A stretch of DNA of 64,000 nucleotides from the NCBI GenBank assembly GCA_017983615.1, contig JAGOBB010000002.1, positions 176,928-240,927 on the forward strand, written 5' to 3'. Below, piece after piece: positions 1-8,159 of the stretch (positions within the stretch are counted from its first letter, which is position 1; every line of letters starts with the position of its first letter). The translations under genes and the position numbers were made by a program. The stretch is from Azonexus sp. GTDB taxonomy: Bacteria; Pseudomonadota; Gammaproteobacteria; Burkholderiales; Rhodocyclaceae. A model generated the notes under the pieces. That model had not been told where the DNA came from. It saw nothing but the letters and a program-made list of their open reading frames with translations, and did no database searches.

Positions 1-59
1 GGCTTGTCAATGACGACGATGGTTTCGTCGCGGTAGAGGATGATTAGTTCGTCAGCCAA
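1..59 (-). CDS. RluA/TruC-family pseudouridine synthase, N-terminal fragment (runs off window)
   Basis: Only the first 19 or so codons are inside the window. From a TTG at 57-59 the minus strand reads ADELIILYRDETIVVIDKP. This matches the N-terminal signature of RluA-type pseudouridine synthases, in which an (I/L)LY-D-E--(V/I)-(V/I)-KP segment opens the catalytic domain; TruC (tRNA U65) is the closest pattern I recognise. The proposed TTG start overlaps the last codons of the upstream lyase gene, suggesting translational coupling. The start codon is uncertain, and the assignment rests on a short but characteristic stretch. Confidence 0.5.
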   Translation of the reverse strand, partial: MADELIILYRDETIVVIDK

Positions 60-1035
60 AGAAACGGCTCTTTGCCTCGGCCGGGATGGTCATGCCGGTC
101 ACGTGGGCACGGTCGAGCAGTTCCCAGTAATAGCGGTAGGAGGCACGGTCATGCAATTTGCCGTCGTGCTGGATCGGACCCCAGTCCTTGTCCTGGGCCG
201 CGATCAGGATTTCAGCCGCGACCTGGACTTCGGAAAAATCGGGGCGCATGGCTTCGACGATGGGCAGAATCTGGTTGGGATGAATGCTCCACATGCGCAG
301 GTAGCCGAATTCGGTCCGGGCGCGCCGGGCGTCGTTGCCGATGTGCTCAATGTCCTTCAGCTCGGTCGTTACGTTGTGCGAAGGCACGATGCCATTGGCC
401 AGCGCAGCGGCGGTGATTTCGCACTTGGCGCGGGCGACCAGCGGATGATCGAACTGGCCGGGGCTCTTCATCGCGCTGCCGGGAATGGCGCCGTGATGGC
501 CGGAGACGAAATCCATCAGGCCAAAATCCAGCGACTCGACGCCGGGCAGGGCGGCGATCTCCCACACTTCGTGCAAGGCGCCGTGCGTTTCGATCAGTAC
601 ATGGACCGGAATCCTACGGTCGATGCCAAATTTAAGCTCAATTTCGCGTAGCGCCTCGATCTGGACTTGCACGTCTCCGGCGCTGCATGGTTTGGGTAGC
701 GTGAGGAACGGCAGGCGGCTCCCGGCATGGCCGACCAGTATCTCCATGTCCTGCCGCCAGTGGGCGTGGGTCACGTCATGAATGCGGACACCAACCCGAT
801 TGAAAAGGTTGTCCTCGCTCATGATCACTGCAGCGGCCATTTCAGCATGCTCGCGCTCGGCACCAGCATGGGCGCCATCCTCGCAGTCGCAGGTGATGTC
901 GAAGATCGGACCTAGTTCTTTCTGCAGTTGCAGGGCCTTCCGCATCAGTTTTTCCGAGCCGGCATAATGGTCGACTGCGGGCAGGACGGGAAAAGGCTTT
1001 TCGCCGGCAAAAAGAACCGCTTTCGGATGGCGCAT
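52..1035 (-). CDS. HpcH/HpaI-family CoA ester lyase (malyl-CoA / beta-methylmalyl-CoA lyase-like)
   Basis: A 327-aa member of the citrate-lyase beta/malyl-CoA lyase family, which cleaves or condenses (methyl)malyl-CoA with Mg2+. Visible motifs are the acidic CDCEDGA segment near residues 50-56, and a C-terminal half with FGLMDFVSGHHGAIP followed by SAMKSPGQFDHPLV, typical of the long Mcl-type enzymes rather than short CitE proteins. I chose ATG 1035 (MRHPKAV) over an upstream ATG at 1071. The upstream start would lie inside the mdh terminator hairpin and has no ribosome binding site, while 1035 has an AGGG about 10 bases upstream. It lies downstream of malate dehydrogenase on the same strand, which fits C4-dicarboxylate metabolism. 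The exact CoA substrate cannot be decided from sequence. Confidence 0.8.
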   Translation of the reverse strand: MRHPKAVLFAGEKPFPVLPAVDHYAGSEKLMRKALQLQKELGPIFDITCDCEDGAHAGAEREHAEMAAAVIMSEDNLFNRVGVRIHDVTHAHWRQDMEILVGHAGSRLPFLTLPKPCSAGDVQVQIEALREIELKFGIDRRIPVHVLIETHGALHEVWEIAALPGVESLDFGLMDFVSGHHGAIPGSAMKSPGQFDHPLVARAKCEITAAALANGIVPSHNVTTELKDIEHIGNDARRARTEFGYLRMWSIHPNQILPIVEAMRPDFSEVQVAAEILIAAQDKDWGPIQHDGKLHDRASYRYYWELLDRAHVTGMTIPAEAKSRFFG

Positions 1036-1055
1036 GGTTTTCGGACCCTGAAATG

Positions 1056-1083
1056 AAAAAGGCCGCGGCATTTTACCGCGGCC
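1056..1083 (-). terminator. Rho-independent terminator of mdh
   Basis: On the minus strand an 8-bp GC stem (GGCCGCGG / CCGCGGCC, 1076-1083 and 1061-1068) closes a 7-base loop and is followed by a T tract at 1056-1060. It sits 30 bases past the mdh stop codon and just before the lyase start. Confidence 0.85.
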
Positions 1084-1112
1084 CTTCGATGAAGCTAAGA
1101 ACTAATGCCGGA

Positions 1113-2099
1113 TTACAGCATGTCCTTGACGGCTTCGGCTTCGTCGGTCAGTTCCTTGAGCGTGATATTGATCTTCTCGCGGCTGTACTCGTCGATTTCC
1201 AGGCCTTGGATGATCTTGAAGGAATTGCCCTTGCACTCGCACGGGAAGCCGAACACGATGCCAGCCGGAATGCCGTAGGAACCATCGGACGGAACGCCCA
1301 TGGTGACCCATTCGTCGGAACCGAGGACCCAGTCACGGACGTGGTCGATGGCGGCGTTGGCTGCGGAGGCAGCAGACGACAGGCCACGGGCTTCGATGAT
1401 GGCGGCGCCACGCTTGCCGACGGTCGGCAGGAAAACGTCGTTGTTCCAGGCGTGATCGTTGATCAGGGCCTTGACGCTGTCACCGTTGGAGGTACAGTAG
1501 CGGTAATCCGCGTACATCGTCGGCGAGTGGTTGCCCCAGACGACCAGCTTCTTCAGGGAAGAAACATCACGGCCGGTCTTGGTGGCCAGTTGCGACAGGG
1601 CACGGTTGTGGTCCAGGCGCAGCATGCCGTGGTAGTTGTTCGGATTGGTGCGGCCGACCTTCTTGGCTGCGGCGGCGGCGATGAAGGCATTGGTGTTACA
1701 GGGGTTGCCGACGACCAGAACCTTGACGTCTTCCTTGGCGTTCTCGGCGATGGCCTTGCCCTGAACGGTGAAGATGGCGCCGTTGGCGGTCAGCAGGTCG
1801 GCACGTTCCATGCCCTTGGTGCGCGGACGGGCACCAACCAGCAAGCAGACGTCGGCATCCTTGAAGGCAACGTTCGGGTCATCGGTGGCAACCATGCCGG
1901 CGAGCAGCGGGAAGGCGCAGTCTTCCAGTTCCATCATGACGCCCTTCACGGCCTGCTGGGCTTGCGGCAGGTCGAGCAACTGAAGGATGACCGGCTGGTC
2001 TTTGCCGAGCATTTCGCCGGAGGCGATGCGGAACAGCAGGCTATAACCGATCTGGCCGGCGGCGCCGGTAACGGCAACGCGCATGGGGGCTTTGGACAT
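1113..2099 (-). CDS. mdh: Malate dehydrogenase (NAD-dependent)
   Basis: 328 aa, the usual length of the betaproteobacterial cytoplasmic enzyme that oxidises malate to oxaloacetate in the TCA cycle. The Rossmann motif TGAAGQIG is at residues 11-18. The substrate-binding arginines lie in RPRTKGMER (R93, R99). The catalytic Asp-His pair is D163 (in LDHNRA) and H191 (in GNHSPTMY). The start ATG has AGGAG seven bases upstream and a strong sigma70-type promoter (separate entry). It is transcribed away from the GntR gene with a shared regulatory region and is closed by a terminator at 1056-1083. Confidence 0.97.
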   Translation of the reverse strand: MSKAPMRVAVTGAAGQIGYSLLFRIASGEMLGKDQPVILQLLDLPQAQQAVKGVMMELEDCAFPLLAGMVATDDPNVAFKDADVCLLVGARPRTKGMERADLLTANGAIFTVQGKAIAENAKEDVKVLVVGNPCNTNAFIAAAAAKKVGRTNPNNYHGMLRLDHNRALSQLATKTGRDVSSLKKLVVWGNHSPTMYADYRYCTSNGDSVKALINDHAWNNDVFLPTVGKRGAAIIEARGLSSAASAANAAIDHVRDWVLGSDEWVTMGVPSDGSYGIPAGIVFGFPCECKGNSFKIIQGLEIDEYSREKINITLKELTDEAEAVKDML

Positions 2100-2203
2100 A
2101 TGTCGCTCCTGTATCTAACAGCGTGGTTGAAATTGTGCGGGTCTGCTCGAATGCCGGCCTGTGTTTTTCGACTTCCGTCAGTAGCTGGCACGAGAGACTA
2201 TCG

Positions 2204-2232
2204 ATGTTAGAAGTTCGGCGTTTTTCTGTCAA
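2204..2232 (-). promoter_or_regulatory. sigma70-type promoter of mdh
   Basis: On the minus strand a perfect -35 TTGACA (2227-2232) is separated by exactly 17 bases from a -10 TAACAT (2204-2209). The spacing and location, about 105 bases before the mdh start, support a housekeeping promoter. Confidence 0.7.
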
Positions 2233-2241
2233 TTCATCATC

Positions 2242-2257
2242 TGTCTTATATAAGACA
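2242..2257. promoter_or_regulatory. Perfect 16-bp palindrome, probable GntR operator
   Basis: TGTCTTATATAAGACA is a perfect inverted repeat in the mdh-gntR intergenic region, 10 bases upstream of the mdh -35 box and 45 bases before the GntR start. GntR/HutC-family dimers typically bind short palindromes with GT and AC outer bases and an AT-rich centre, which this fits. The TATATAAG centre could also serve as the gntR -10 region, so occupancy could give autorepression. Confidence 0.65.
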
Positions 2258-2302
2258 ACTTTTCGTGGACGCTCAGTCTGAAATGTGCTGAAATTTGCGC
2301 CC

Positions 2303-3058
2303 ATGACCCGTGACGTTTCCCGTCCTGCCGCCCGTACCGCCTCGCCGACTTTCAGCCCGCTTTATCGTCAGATCAAGGATTTTCTGATTCGCAGTCTGGA
2401 GGAGGGAGAATGGGCGCCGGGTGACGCCATCCCCAGCGAGGGCGATCTCGCGCTGCGCTTCAATGTCAGTCAGGGAACGGTGCGCAAGGCCATCGACGAA
2501 ATGGCGGCGGAGAACCTGCTGGTTCGCCGGCAGGGGAAGGGCACCTTCGTTGCTACCCACAGTGACCCGCGTTCCTTTTATCGCTTCCTGCGCCTGGTCT
2601 CCAATGATGGCAAAGCGATGCAGGCGGTCAGCGACCCCTTCTTTTGCGAAACCATCGCGGCGACGCCAGACGTTGCCAGTGTTTTGGGCTTGCAGCCAGG
2701 TGACCGGGTGATACACGTCAAGCGCCTGTTGAGATTCAACGGCGAGCCCGTGGTGTTCGACCAGATTTTTTTAGTGGCTGACCTGTTCAGTGGTCTGACC
2801 CTGGAAGGGCTGCGCGGTGGCGAACGCTCGCTCTACAGCCTGTTCGAAACCGATTTTGGCGTTCGGATGATCCACGCCGAGGAGCATTTGCGAGCGGTTG
2901 GTGCTGACGCCCAGAGCGCGGAATTATTGGGCGTCGCTCAGGATGACCCCCTGCTGCTAGTCGAGCGGACCGCCTACACCTACGGCAACAAACCGGTTGA
3001 ATGGCGTGTGGGCTTGTATTGCACGCGGCATCATTACTACCGGAACGACCTGGGCTGA
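2303..3058 (+). CDS. GntR-family (HutC/UTRA-type) transcriptional regulator
   Basis: About 251 aa. The N-terminal winged helix-turn-helix starts at PLYRQIKDFL and contains the typical PGDAIPSEGDLALRF and VSQGTVRKAIDEM recognition helix, ending in RRQGKGTFV. The C-terminal half looks like a UTRA ligand-binding domain with FDQIFL and the terminal VEWRVGLYCTRHHY strand. It is divergent from mdh and immediately upstream of sdhC, and a palindrome lies just upstream, so it probably autoregulates and may control mdh and/or the sdh-gltA block. The effector is unknown but likely a TCA-linked acid. Neither possible start (ATG 2303, or GTG 2285) has a clear ribosome binding site. Confidence 0.85.
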   Translation: MTRDVSRPAARTASPTFSPLYRQIKDFLIRSLEEGEWAPGDAIPSEGDLALRFNVSQGTVRKAIDEMAAENLLVRRQGKGTFVATHSDPRSFYRFLRLVSNDGKAMQAVSDPFFCETIAATPDVASVLGLQPGDRVIHVKRLLRFNGEPVVFDQIFLVADLFSGLTLEGLRGGERSLYSLFETDFGVRMIHAEEHLRAVGADAQSAELLGVAQDDPLLLVERTAYTYGNKPVEWRVGLYCTRHHYYRNDLG

Positions 3059-3122
3059 CTTAGTGCTTGCGAACTAGCTCCGAAATCGCCTGCGGACGGC
3101 GCGCTCAGGCTGATTTTGAATG

Positions 3123-3128
3123 TATAAT
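3123..3128 (+). promoter_or_regulatory. Candidate -10 box of the sdh operon
   Basis: A perfect TATAAT lies 63 bases before the sdhC start in the otherwise GC-rich gap after the regulator. No good -35 hexamer is visible at 16-18 bases upstream, so it would need an activator or be weak. Confidence 0.4.
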
Positions 3129-3190
3129 TATGGTTCTTTTCAAACCACGTACAAGCGGATAACCGCATCTTCACGCGAGGGATGACGTTC

Positions 3191-3577
3191 ATGGCAGAAA
3201 TGACCATCAAGAAACGTCCAAAAAACTTGGACTTGACCACAATTAAATTGCCATTGCCGGGCAAGGTTTCAATTCTTCATCGCGTCAGCGGTGCGGGTTT
3301 GTTTCTCTGCCTGCCGGCGATTCTCTGGCTGTTTGGTGCCAGCCTTGGCTCTCCGGAAAGCTTTGCAGCATTCAAGTCGGTGGCTGGTCTGCTACCGGTC
3401 AAAGTGATTCTGGCTGGCCTGCTCTGGGCTTTTGTGCATCACTTCTGCGCTGGTATCCGCTTTCTGCTGCTCGACCTGCATGTCGGTATCGAAAAGGAAG
3501 CTGCCCGCAAGTCAGCGGGTGTCGTGCTGGCTGTCAGCATACCGCTGACCCTGATTTTGTGGGGGATGCTGCTGTGA
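3191..3577 (+). CDS. sdhC: Succinate dehydrogenase cytochrome b556 subunit
   Basis: A 128-aa membrane anchor of complex II. It has a short cytoplasmic N-terminus with KLPLPGKVSILHRVSGAGLF (the S-x-x-H-R-x-[ST]-G signature of SdhC). Three hydrophobic helices follow, with a heme-ligand-type histidine in the second (AFVHHFCAGIRFLLLD). I chose ATG 3191 (MAEMTIKK) because GAGG at 3177-3180 is 10 bases away; the alternative ATG at 3182 is only one base from it. It is the first gene of sdhCDAB-sdhE, and its stop overlaps the sdhD start. Confidence 0.93.
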   Translation: MAEMTIKKRPKNLDLTTIKLPLPGKVSILHRVSGAGLFLCLPAILWLFGASLGSPESFAAFKSVAGLLPVKVILAGLLWAFVHHFCAGIRFLLLDLHVGIEKEAARKSAGVVLAVSIPLTLILWGMLL

Positions 3578-3921
3578 TCAACCGTACTGTAGTTGGTGCC
3601 CATTACGGCCTCAAGGACTGGATCATCCAGCGTGCCACGGCCGTTATCATGGCAGTCTATTCCGTGCTGATCGCCGCTGTTTTGCTGGCTGTCCGTCCGT
3701 CAACCTTCGAAGCCTGGCAGGGCGTGTTCGCTAATGGCGTAATCAAGTTCCTGACCTTCCTGTTTTTCGTCAGCCTGTTCTACCACGCCTGGATTGGCGT
3801 GCGTGACATCTGGATGGACTACGTCAAGCCGACTGGCTTGCGTCTGTCCCTGCATGTGCTGACCGCGACCGCGCTGGTGGGTTACACCGCGTGGGCTGCT
3901 GCGATTCTCTGGAGGCTGTAA
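3574..3921 (+). CDS. sdhD: Succinate dehydrogenase hydrophobic membrane anchor subunit
   Basis: 115 aa with three membrane helices. It contains LKDWIIQRATAVIMAVYS near the N-terminus and FYHAWIGVRDIWMDYVKP, the SdhD segment carrying the quinone- and heme-facing residues. GTG 3574 overlaps the sdhC stop (GTGA), which implies coupled translation. It anchors SdhAB to the inner membrane. Confidence 0.92.
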   Translation: MINRTVVGAHYGLKDWIIQRATAVIMAVYSVLIAAVLLAVRPSTFEAWQGVFANGVIKFLTFLFFVSLFYHAWIGVRDIWMDYVKPTGLRLSLHVLTATALVGYTAWAAAILWRL

Positions 3922-3923
3922 GC

Positions 3924-5708
3924 GTGAGTATTCCTGTTCTGAAGTTTGATGCGGTGATCGTTGGCGCCGGTGGTGCTGGTCTACGTTCCGCAATCCAGTT
4001 GTCCGAAGCCGGTCTGAAGACTGCCGTGCTGTCCAAGGTCTTCCCGACGCGTTCCCATACAGTTGCTGCCCAGGGTGGCGTCGCTGCCTCGCTCGGTAAC
4101 TCCGAGGAAGATCACTGGACGTGGCACATGTACGATACCGTCAAGGGTTCCGACTGGCTCGGCGACCAGGATGCGATCGAGTTTATGTGCAAAAAGGCCA
4201 ACGAGGTGGTCGTTGAGCTTGAGCACTACGGCATGCCCTTCGATCGTACCGATGACGGCAAGATCTATCAGCGCCCGTTCGGCGGCCACATGTCGAACTT
4301 TGGCGAAAAGCCGGTGCGTCGCTCCTGCGCTGCCGCTGACCGCACCGGTCACGCCATGCTGCACGCAATGTACCAGCGCAACGTCAAGGCCAACACCCAG
4401 TTCTTCGTCGAATGGATGGCTCTGGACCTGATCCGTGATGAAGAAGGCCATGTCCTCGGCGTAACTGCGATGGAAATGGAAACCGGCCAGATCGTGATTT
4501 TCCACGCCCGTGCCACCATTTTCGCGACCGGTGGTGCCGGCCGCATCTTCTACTCTTCGACCAATGCCTTCATCAACACCGGTGACGGCCTGGGTATGGC
4601 AGCGCGTGCCGGCATCCCGCTCGAAGACATGGAATTCTGGCAGTTCCACCCGACGGGCGTGGCCGGTGCTGGCGTGCTGATCACAGAAGGCGTGCGCGGC
4701 GAAGGCGGCATCCTGCGTAACAGCAGCAAGGAACGCTTCATGGAGCGCTACGCGCCGAACGCCAAGGATCTCGCGTCGCGCGACGTGGTCTCCCGTGCCA
4801 TGGCGACTGAAATCAAGGAAGGCCGTGGCTGTGGCGTCAACAAGGACTACGTCCTGCTCGACATCACCCACCTCGATCCGGCCACCATCATGAAGCGTTT
4901 GCCGGGTATCCATGAAATCGGCCTGCAGTTTGCCGGTGTCGATTGCCTGAAGGAGCCGTTGCCGGTCGTGCCGACCTGTCACTACCAGATGGGCGGGATT
5001 CCGACCCATTACTCCGGCCGTGTCGTGATGCCGCAGGGCGGCGACATGAATGCCGTCGTGCCGGGCTTCTACGCTGGCGGCGAATGCGCCTGTGCCTCGG
5101 TGCACGGTGCCAACCGTCTCGGTACCAATTCGCTACTTGACCTGCTGGTCTTTGGTAAGTCGGCTGGTGACTCTGCCGTGGAAGATCTCAAATCCGGCAA
5201 GGCTCACCGTGACTTGCCGAAGGACGTCGCCGATAAGACCCTGGCCCGCATCGCAGCACTGGATAACCGCAAGGGCGGTGCCAACGTGCACGAAACCCGT
5301 CTGGCCATGCAGCGCACCATGCAGGATCATGCCGGCGTGTTCCGTTTCGGCGACATGCTGAAGCAGGGCGTCGAGAAGATTCTCGAAGTCGAAAAGGCTG
5401 CTCGCCAGCTCGAAATCAAGGACAAGTCGATGGCCTGGAATACGGCCCGTACCGAAGCGCTCGAAATGGAAAACCTGATCGAAGTCGCCAAGGCTACGAT
5501 GATTTCTGCCGAAGCCCGCAAGGAATCGCGTGGCGCGCATGTCCGCGACGATGCACCGGATACCGCCGAGTTCCCGAATGGTCGCAACGACAAGGAATGG
5601 CTGAAGCACACGCTGTTCTCGCCGGTTGATAACTCGATCAGCTACAAGGCGGTCAACATGCAACCCCTGACCGTCGAGGCCGTAGCCCTCAAGACGCGCT
5701 CGTACTAA
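3924..5708 (+). CDS. sdhA: Succinate dehydrogenase flavoprotein subunit
   Basis: 594 aa, the usual length. It oxidises succinate to fumarate and passes electrons to SdhB. The N-terminal FAD dinucleotide fold is VIVGAGGAGLR (residues 11-21). The covalent FAD-binding His45 is in RSHTVAAQGG. The active-site loop FHPTGVAGAG and the HGANRLGTNSL segment near the C-terminal third are intact. The start is GTG 3924, with GGAGG eight bases upstream and inside the end of sdhD. FAD attachment is expected to need SdhE, encoded two genes downstream. Confidence 0.97.
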   Translation: MSIPVLKFDAVIVGAGGAGLRSAIQLSEAGLKTAVLSKVFPTRSHTVAAQGGVAASLGNSEEDHWTWHMYDTVKGSDWLGDQDAIEFMCKKANEVVVELEHYGMPFDRTDDGKIYQRPFGGHMSNFGEKPVRRSCAAADRTGHAMLHAMYQRNVKANTQFFVEWMALDLIRDEEGHVLGVTAMEMETGQIVIFHARATIFATGGAGRIFYSSTNAFINTGDGLGMAARAGIPLEDMEFWQFHPTGVAGAGVLITEGVRGEGGILRNSSKERFMERYAPNAKDLASRDVVSRAMATEIKEGRGCGVNKDYVLLDITHLDPATIMKRLPGIHEIGLQFAGVDCLKEPLPVVPTCHYQMGGIPTHYSGRVVMPQGGDMNAVVPGFYAGGECACASVHGANRLGTNSLLDLLVFGKSAGDSAVEDLKSGKAHRDLPKDVADKTLARIAALDNRKGGANVHETRLAMQRTMQDHAGVFRFGDMLKQGVEKILEVEKAARQLEIKDKSMAWNTARTEALEMENLIEVAKATMISAEARKESRGAHVRDDAPDTAEFPNGRNDKEWLKHTLFSPVDNSISYKAVNMQPLTVEAVALKTRSY

Positions 5709-5720
5709 TTGGAGTCCAGA

Positions 5721-6431
5721 ATGAGCAAACGCATGGTTCAATTCAGTATCTACCGCTACGATCCGGACAAGGACGACGCGCCGTACATGCAGGACATCTC
5801 GGTTGAACTCGAGCCGACTGATCGCAAGCTGTTGGACGCGCTGACCAAGTTGAAGGCCAAGGACGACGCGATCTCCTACCGTCGTTCCTGCCGCGAAGGT
5901 GTCTGTGGTTCCGACGCGATGAACATCAACGGCAAGAACGGCTTGGCCTGCCTAACCGATATCGACAGCCTGAAGCAGCCGATCGTGCTGCGTCCGCTGC
6001 CCGGCCTGCCGGTCATTCGCGACTTGATCGTCGACATGACCCAGTTCTTCAAGCAGTACCACTCGATCAAGCCTTACCTGATCAACAACGATCCGCCGCC
6101 GGAACGCGAGCGCCTGCAGTCGCCGGAAGATCGTGAAGAGCTGAACGGTCTGTACGAGTGCATTCTGTGCGCCTGCTGCTCGACGTCATGCCCGTCGTTC
6201 TGGTGGAACCCGGACAAGTTCGTCGGGCCGGCCGGTCTGCTGGCTGCCTACCGTTTTATCGCCGATACGCGCGATCAGGCAACCAACGAGCGTCTCGACA
6301 ACCTCGAGGACCCGTATCGCCTGTTCCGTTGCCACACCATCATGAACTGCGTTGACGTGTGTCCGAAGGGGCTGAATCCGACCAAGGCCATCGGCAAGAT
6401 CAAGGACATGATGGTCCGTCGCGCAGTCTAA
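5721..6431 (+). CDS. sdhB: Succinate dehydrogenase iron-sulfur subunit
   Basis: 236 aa. The N-terminal plant-type ferredoxin domain carries the [2Fe-2S] cysteines in SCREGVCGSDAM and the later LAC. The C-terminal domain carries the [4Fe-4S] and [3Fe-4S] ligands in CILCACCSTSCP and CHTIMNCVDVCPKGLNP. Start ATG 5721 has GGAG six bases upstream. Its stop codon overlaps the sdhE start (TAATG). Confidence 0.97.
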   Translation: MSKRMVQFSIYRYDPDKDDAPYMQDISVELEPTDRKLLDALTKLKAKDDAISYRRSCREGVCGSDAMNINGKNGLACLTDIDSLKQPIVLRPLPGLPVIRDLIVDMTQFFKQYHSIKPYLINNDPPPERERLQSPEDREELNGLYECILCACCSTSCPSFWWNPDKFVGPAGLLAAYRFIADTRDQATNERLDNLEDPYRLFRCHTIMNCVDVCPKGLNPTKAIGKIKDMMVRRAV

Positions 6432-6673
6432 TGGAACGCCAGGACTACGAACGCCTGCGCTGGCGCTGTATCCGTCGGGCGCTGCTTGAGCTTGACATCA
6501 CGCTGACCCGGTTTCTTGATGACGGGTTTGATCAGTTGAGCGACGAGCAGCAGCAGGTGTTCGTGGAACTGGCAGATATGGAAGATCACGACCTCTGGTA
6601 CTTGCTCAGTGGCAAGACAGAATGCGATGATCCTCGTTTGGCGCCCGTTGTGGCGTTGATTCGTAAGAGTTGA
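6431..6673 (+). CDS. sdhE: FAD assembly factor SdhE
   Basis: 80 aa. SdhE/YgfY proteins promote covalent attachment of FAD to SdhA. The conserved surface motif appears as RWRCIRRALLELD near residues 9-21 (family consensus R-R-G-x-x-E-x-D, here with RRALLELD, so the usual glycine is replaced). It starts at ATG 6431 overlapping the sdhB stop, so it belongs to the sdh operon. Length and position make the call secure despite the slightly divergent motif. Confidence 0.88.
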   Translation: MERQDYERLRWRCIRRALLELDITLTRFLDDGFDQLSDEQQQVFVELADMEDHDLWYLLSGKTECDDPRLAPVVALIRKS

Positions 6674-6682
6674 GTAAGGTTT

Positions 6683-6730
6683 ACGTTCTATCTTTGGAAC
6701 GTTGACCGCTTTTTTGCAGTGCCGTAACAA
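6683..6730 (+). promoter_or_regulatory. Hairpin and weak promoter-like sequence before gltA
   Basis: A 6-bp inverted repeat (ACGTTC 6683-6688 / GAACGT 6697-6702) is followed by TTGACC (6702-6707), a T-run, and TAACAAT at 6725-6731. The TTGACC/TAACAA pair at 17 bases could be a promoter for gltA, and the hairpin plus T-run could attenuate read-through from sdh. Neither is strong. Confidence 0.3.
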
Positions 6731-6755
6731 TTTACACCTGAACAGGGAATACACC

Positions 6756-8054
6756 ATGACGACCGAACGCAAGGCAATTTTGACAATCGATGGACAGGCT
6801 CCCGTCGATTTTCCGATCATGTCCCCGACGCACGGCAACGATTGCGTCGATATTCGCACGCTGGGTGGCAAGACCGGTCTGTTTACCTACGACTCCGGTT
6901 TTCTCTCTACCGCCAGCTGCAAGTCCAAGGTTACCTTTATCGACGGTGACAAGGGCGAACTTCTCTATCGTGGTTACCCGATTGAGCAACTGGCCGAGAA
7001 CTGCAATTTCCTGGAAGTGACCTACCTGCTGAAGAATGGTGAACTGCCGAACGGCAAGCAGAAGGTTGACTTCGAGAACACCATCAAGAAACACACGATG
7101 GTCCACGAGCAGCTGACCAAGTTCTACTCCGGTTTCCGTCGCGATGCCCACCCGATGGCTGTGATGACCGGTGTAGTTGGTGCGCTGTCGGCCTTCTACC
7201 ATGATGCGATGGACTTCTCCGATGCCGAGCATCGTAATGTGAGCTTTAACCGCCTTGTCGCCAAGATGCCGAGCATCGTCGCCATGGCTTACAAGTACAG
7301 CACCGGCATGCCGTTCATGTATCCGGACAATGATCTGGACTACACCGCCAACTTCATGCGCATGATGTTTGGCAATCCGTGCGAGAAGTACAAGCCGAAC
7401 CCGGTTTTGGTCAACGCACTGGACACCATTTTCACGCTGCACGCCGATCACGAGCAGAACGCTTCCACCTCGACGGTGCGTCTGGCCGGTTCCTCCGGTG
7501 CCAACCCGTACGCCTGTATTGCTGCCGGTATCGCCTGTCTGTGGGGTCCGGCACACGGCGGTGCCAACGAGGCCTGCCTGCAGATGCTGGAAGAAATCGG
7601 CGATGTTTCCCGCGTTGGCGAGTACATCAACCGCGCCAAGGACAAGAACGATTCTTTCAAGCTGATGGGCTTCGGTCACCGTGTCTACAAGAACTTCGAT
7701 CCGCGCGCCAAGCTTATGCGCAAGGTATGCAACGACGTTCTCGGCGAACTCGGCCTGGAAAATGATCGCCTGTTCAAGCTGGCCATGGAGCTGGAAAAGA
7801 TCGCTCTGGAAGATCCGTATTTCGTTGAGAAGAAGCTCTACCCGAACGTCGACTTCTACTCCGGTATCGTCCAGAAGGCCATCGGTATCCCGACCGAAAT
7901 GTTTACCTGCATCTTCGCGCTGGCCCGCACGGTTGGCTGGATGACGCAGTGGGAAGAAATGCTGACCGATCCGGAGTACAAGATCGGCCGTCCGCGTCAG
8001 CTCTACATTGGCGCTGCCAAGCGCGATGTCGTACCGCTTGCCCAACGCGGCTAA
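6756..8054 (+). CDS. gltA: Citrate synthase (type II, NADH-sensitive family)
   Basis: 432 aa; condenses acetyl-CoA and oxaloacetate to citrate. The active-site signatures are [24 protein letters not shown] and the catalytic [13 protein letters not shown]. The N-terminal extension is that of the hexameric Gram-negative enzyme, which is allosterically inhibited by NADH. ATG 6756 has AGGGA upstream; an in-frame upstream extension to 6702 has none. It is followed by a strong terminator, so it forms the end of the sdh-gltA unit. Confidence 0.96.
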   Translation: MTTERKAILTIDGQAPVDFPIMSPTHGNDCVDIRTLGGKTGLFTYDSGFLSTASCKSKVTFIDGDKGELLYRGYPIEQLAENCNFLEVTYLLKNGELPNGKQKVDFENTIKKHTMVHEQLTKFYSGFRRDAHPMAVMTGVVGALSAFYHDAMDFSDAEHRNVSFNRLVAKMPSIVAMAYKYSTGMPFMYPDNDLDYTANFMRMMFGNPCEKYKPNPVLVNALDTIFTLHADHEQNASTSTVRLAGSSGANPYACIAAGIACLWGPAHGGANEACLQMLEEIGDVSRVGEYINRAKDKNDSFKLMGFGHRVYKNFDPRAKLMRKVCNDVLGELGLENDRLFKLAMELEKIALEDPYFVEKKLYPNVDFYSGIVQKAIGIPTEMFTCIFALARTVGWMTQWEEMLTDPEYKIGRPRQLYIGAAKRDVVPLAQRG

Positions 8055-8064
8055 TCAGAAAATT

Positions 8065-8091
8065 GGGCGGCCGCGAGGCCGCCCTTTTTTT
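8065..8091 (+). terminator. Rho-independent terminator after gltA
   Basis: An 8-bp stem GGGCGGCC / GGCCGCCC with a GCGA tetraloop is followed by seven T residues, 10 bases past the gltA stop. Confidence 0.92.
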
Positions 8092-8159
8092 ACCTGTGGA
8101 ATTTGTTGTTTCCGCAGCCCGCAGTAACAGTGGAAAAAAATACCCTAGAGGGGATGCCC

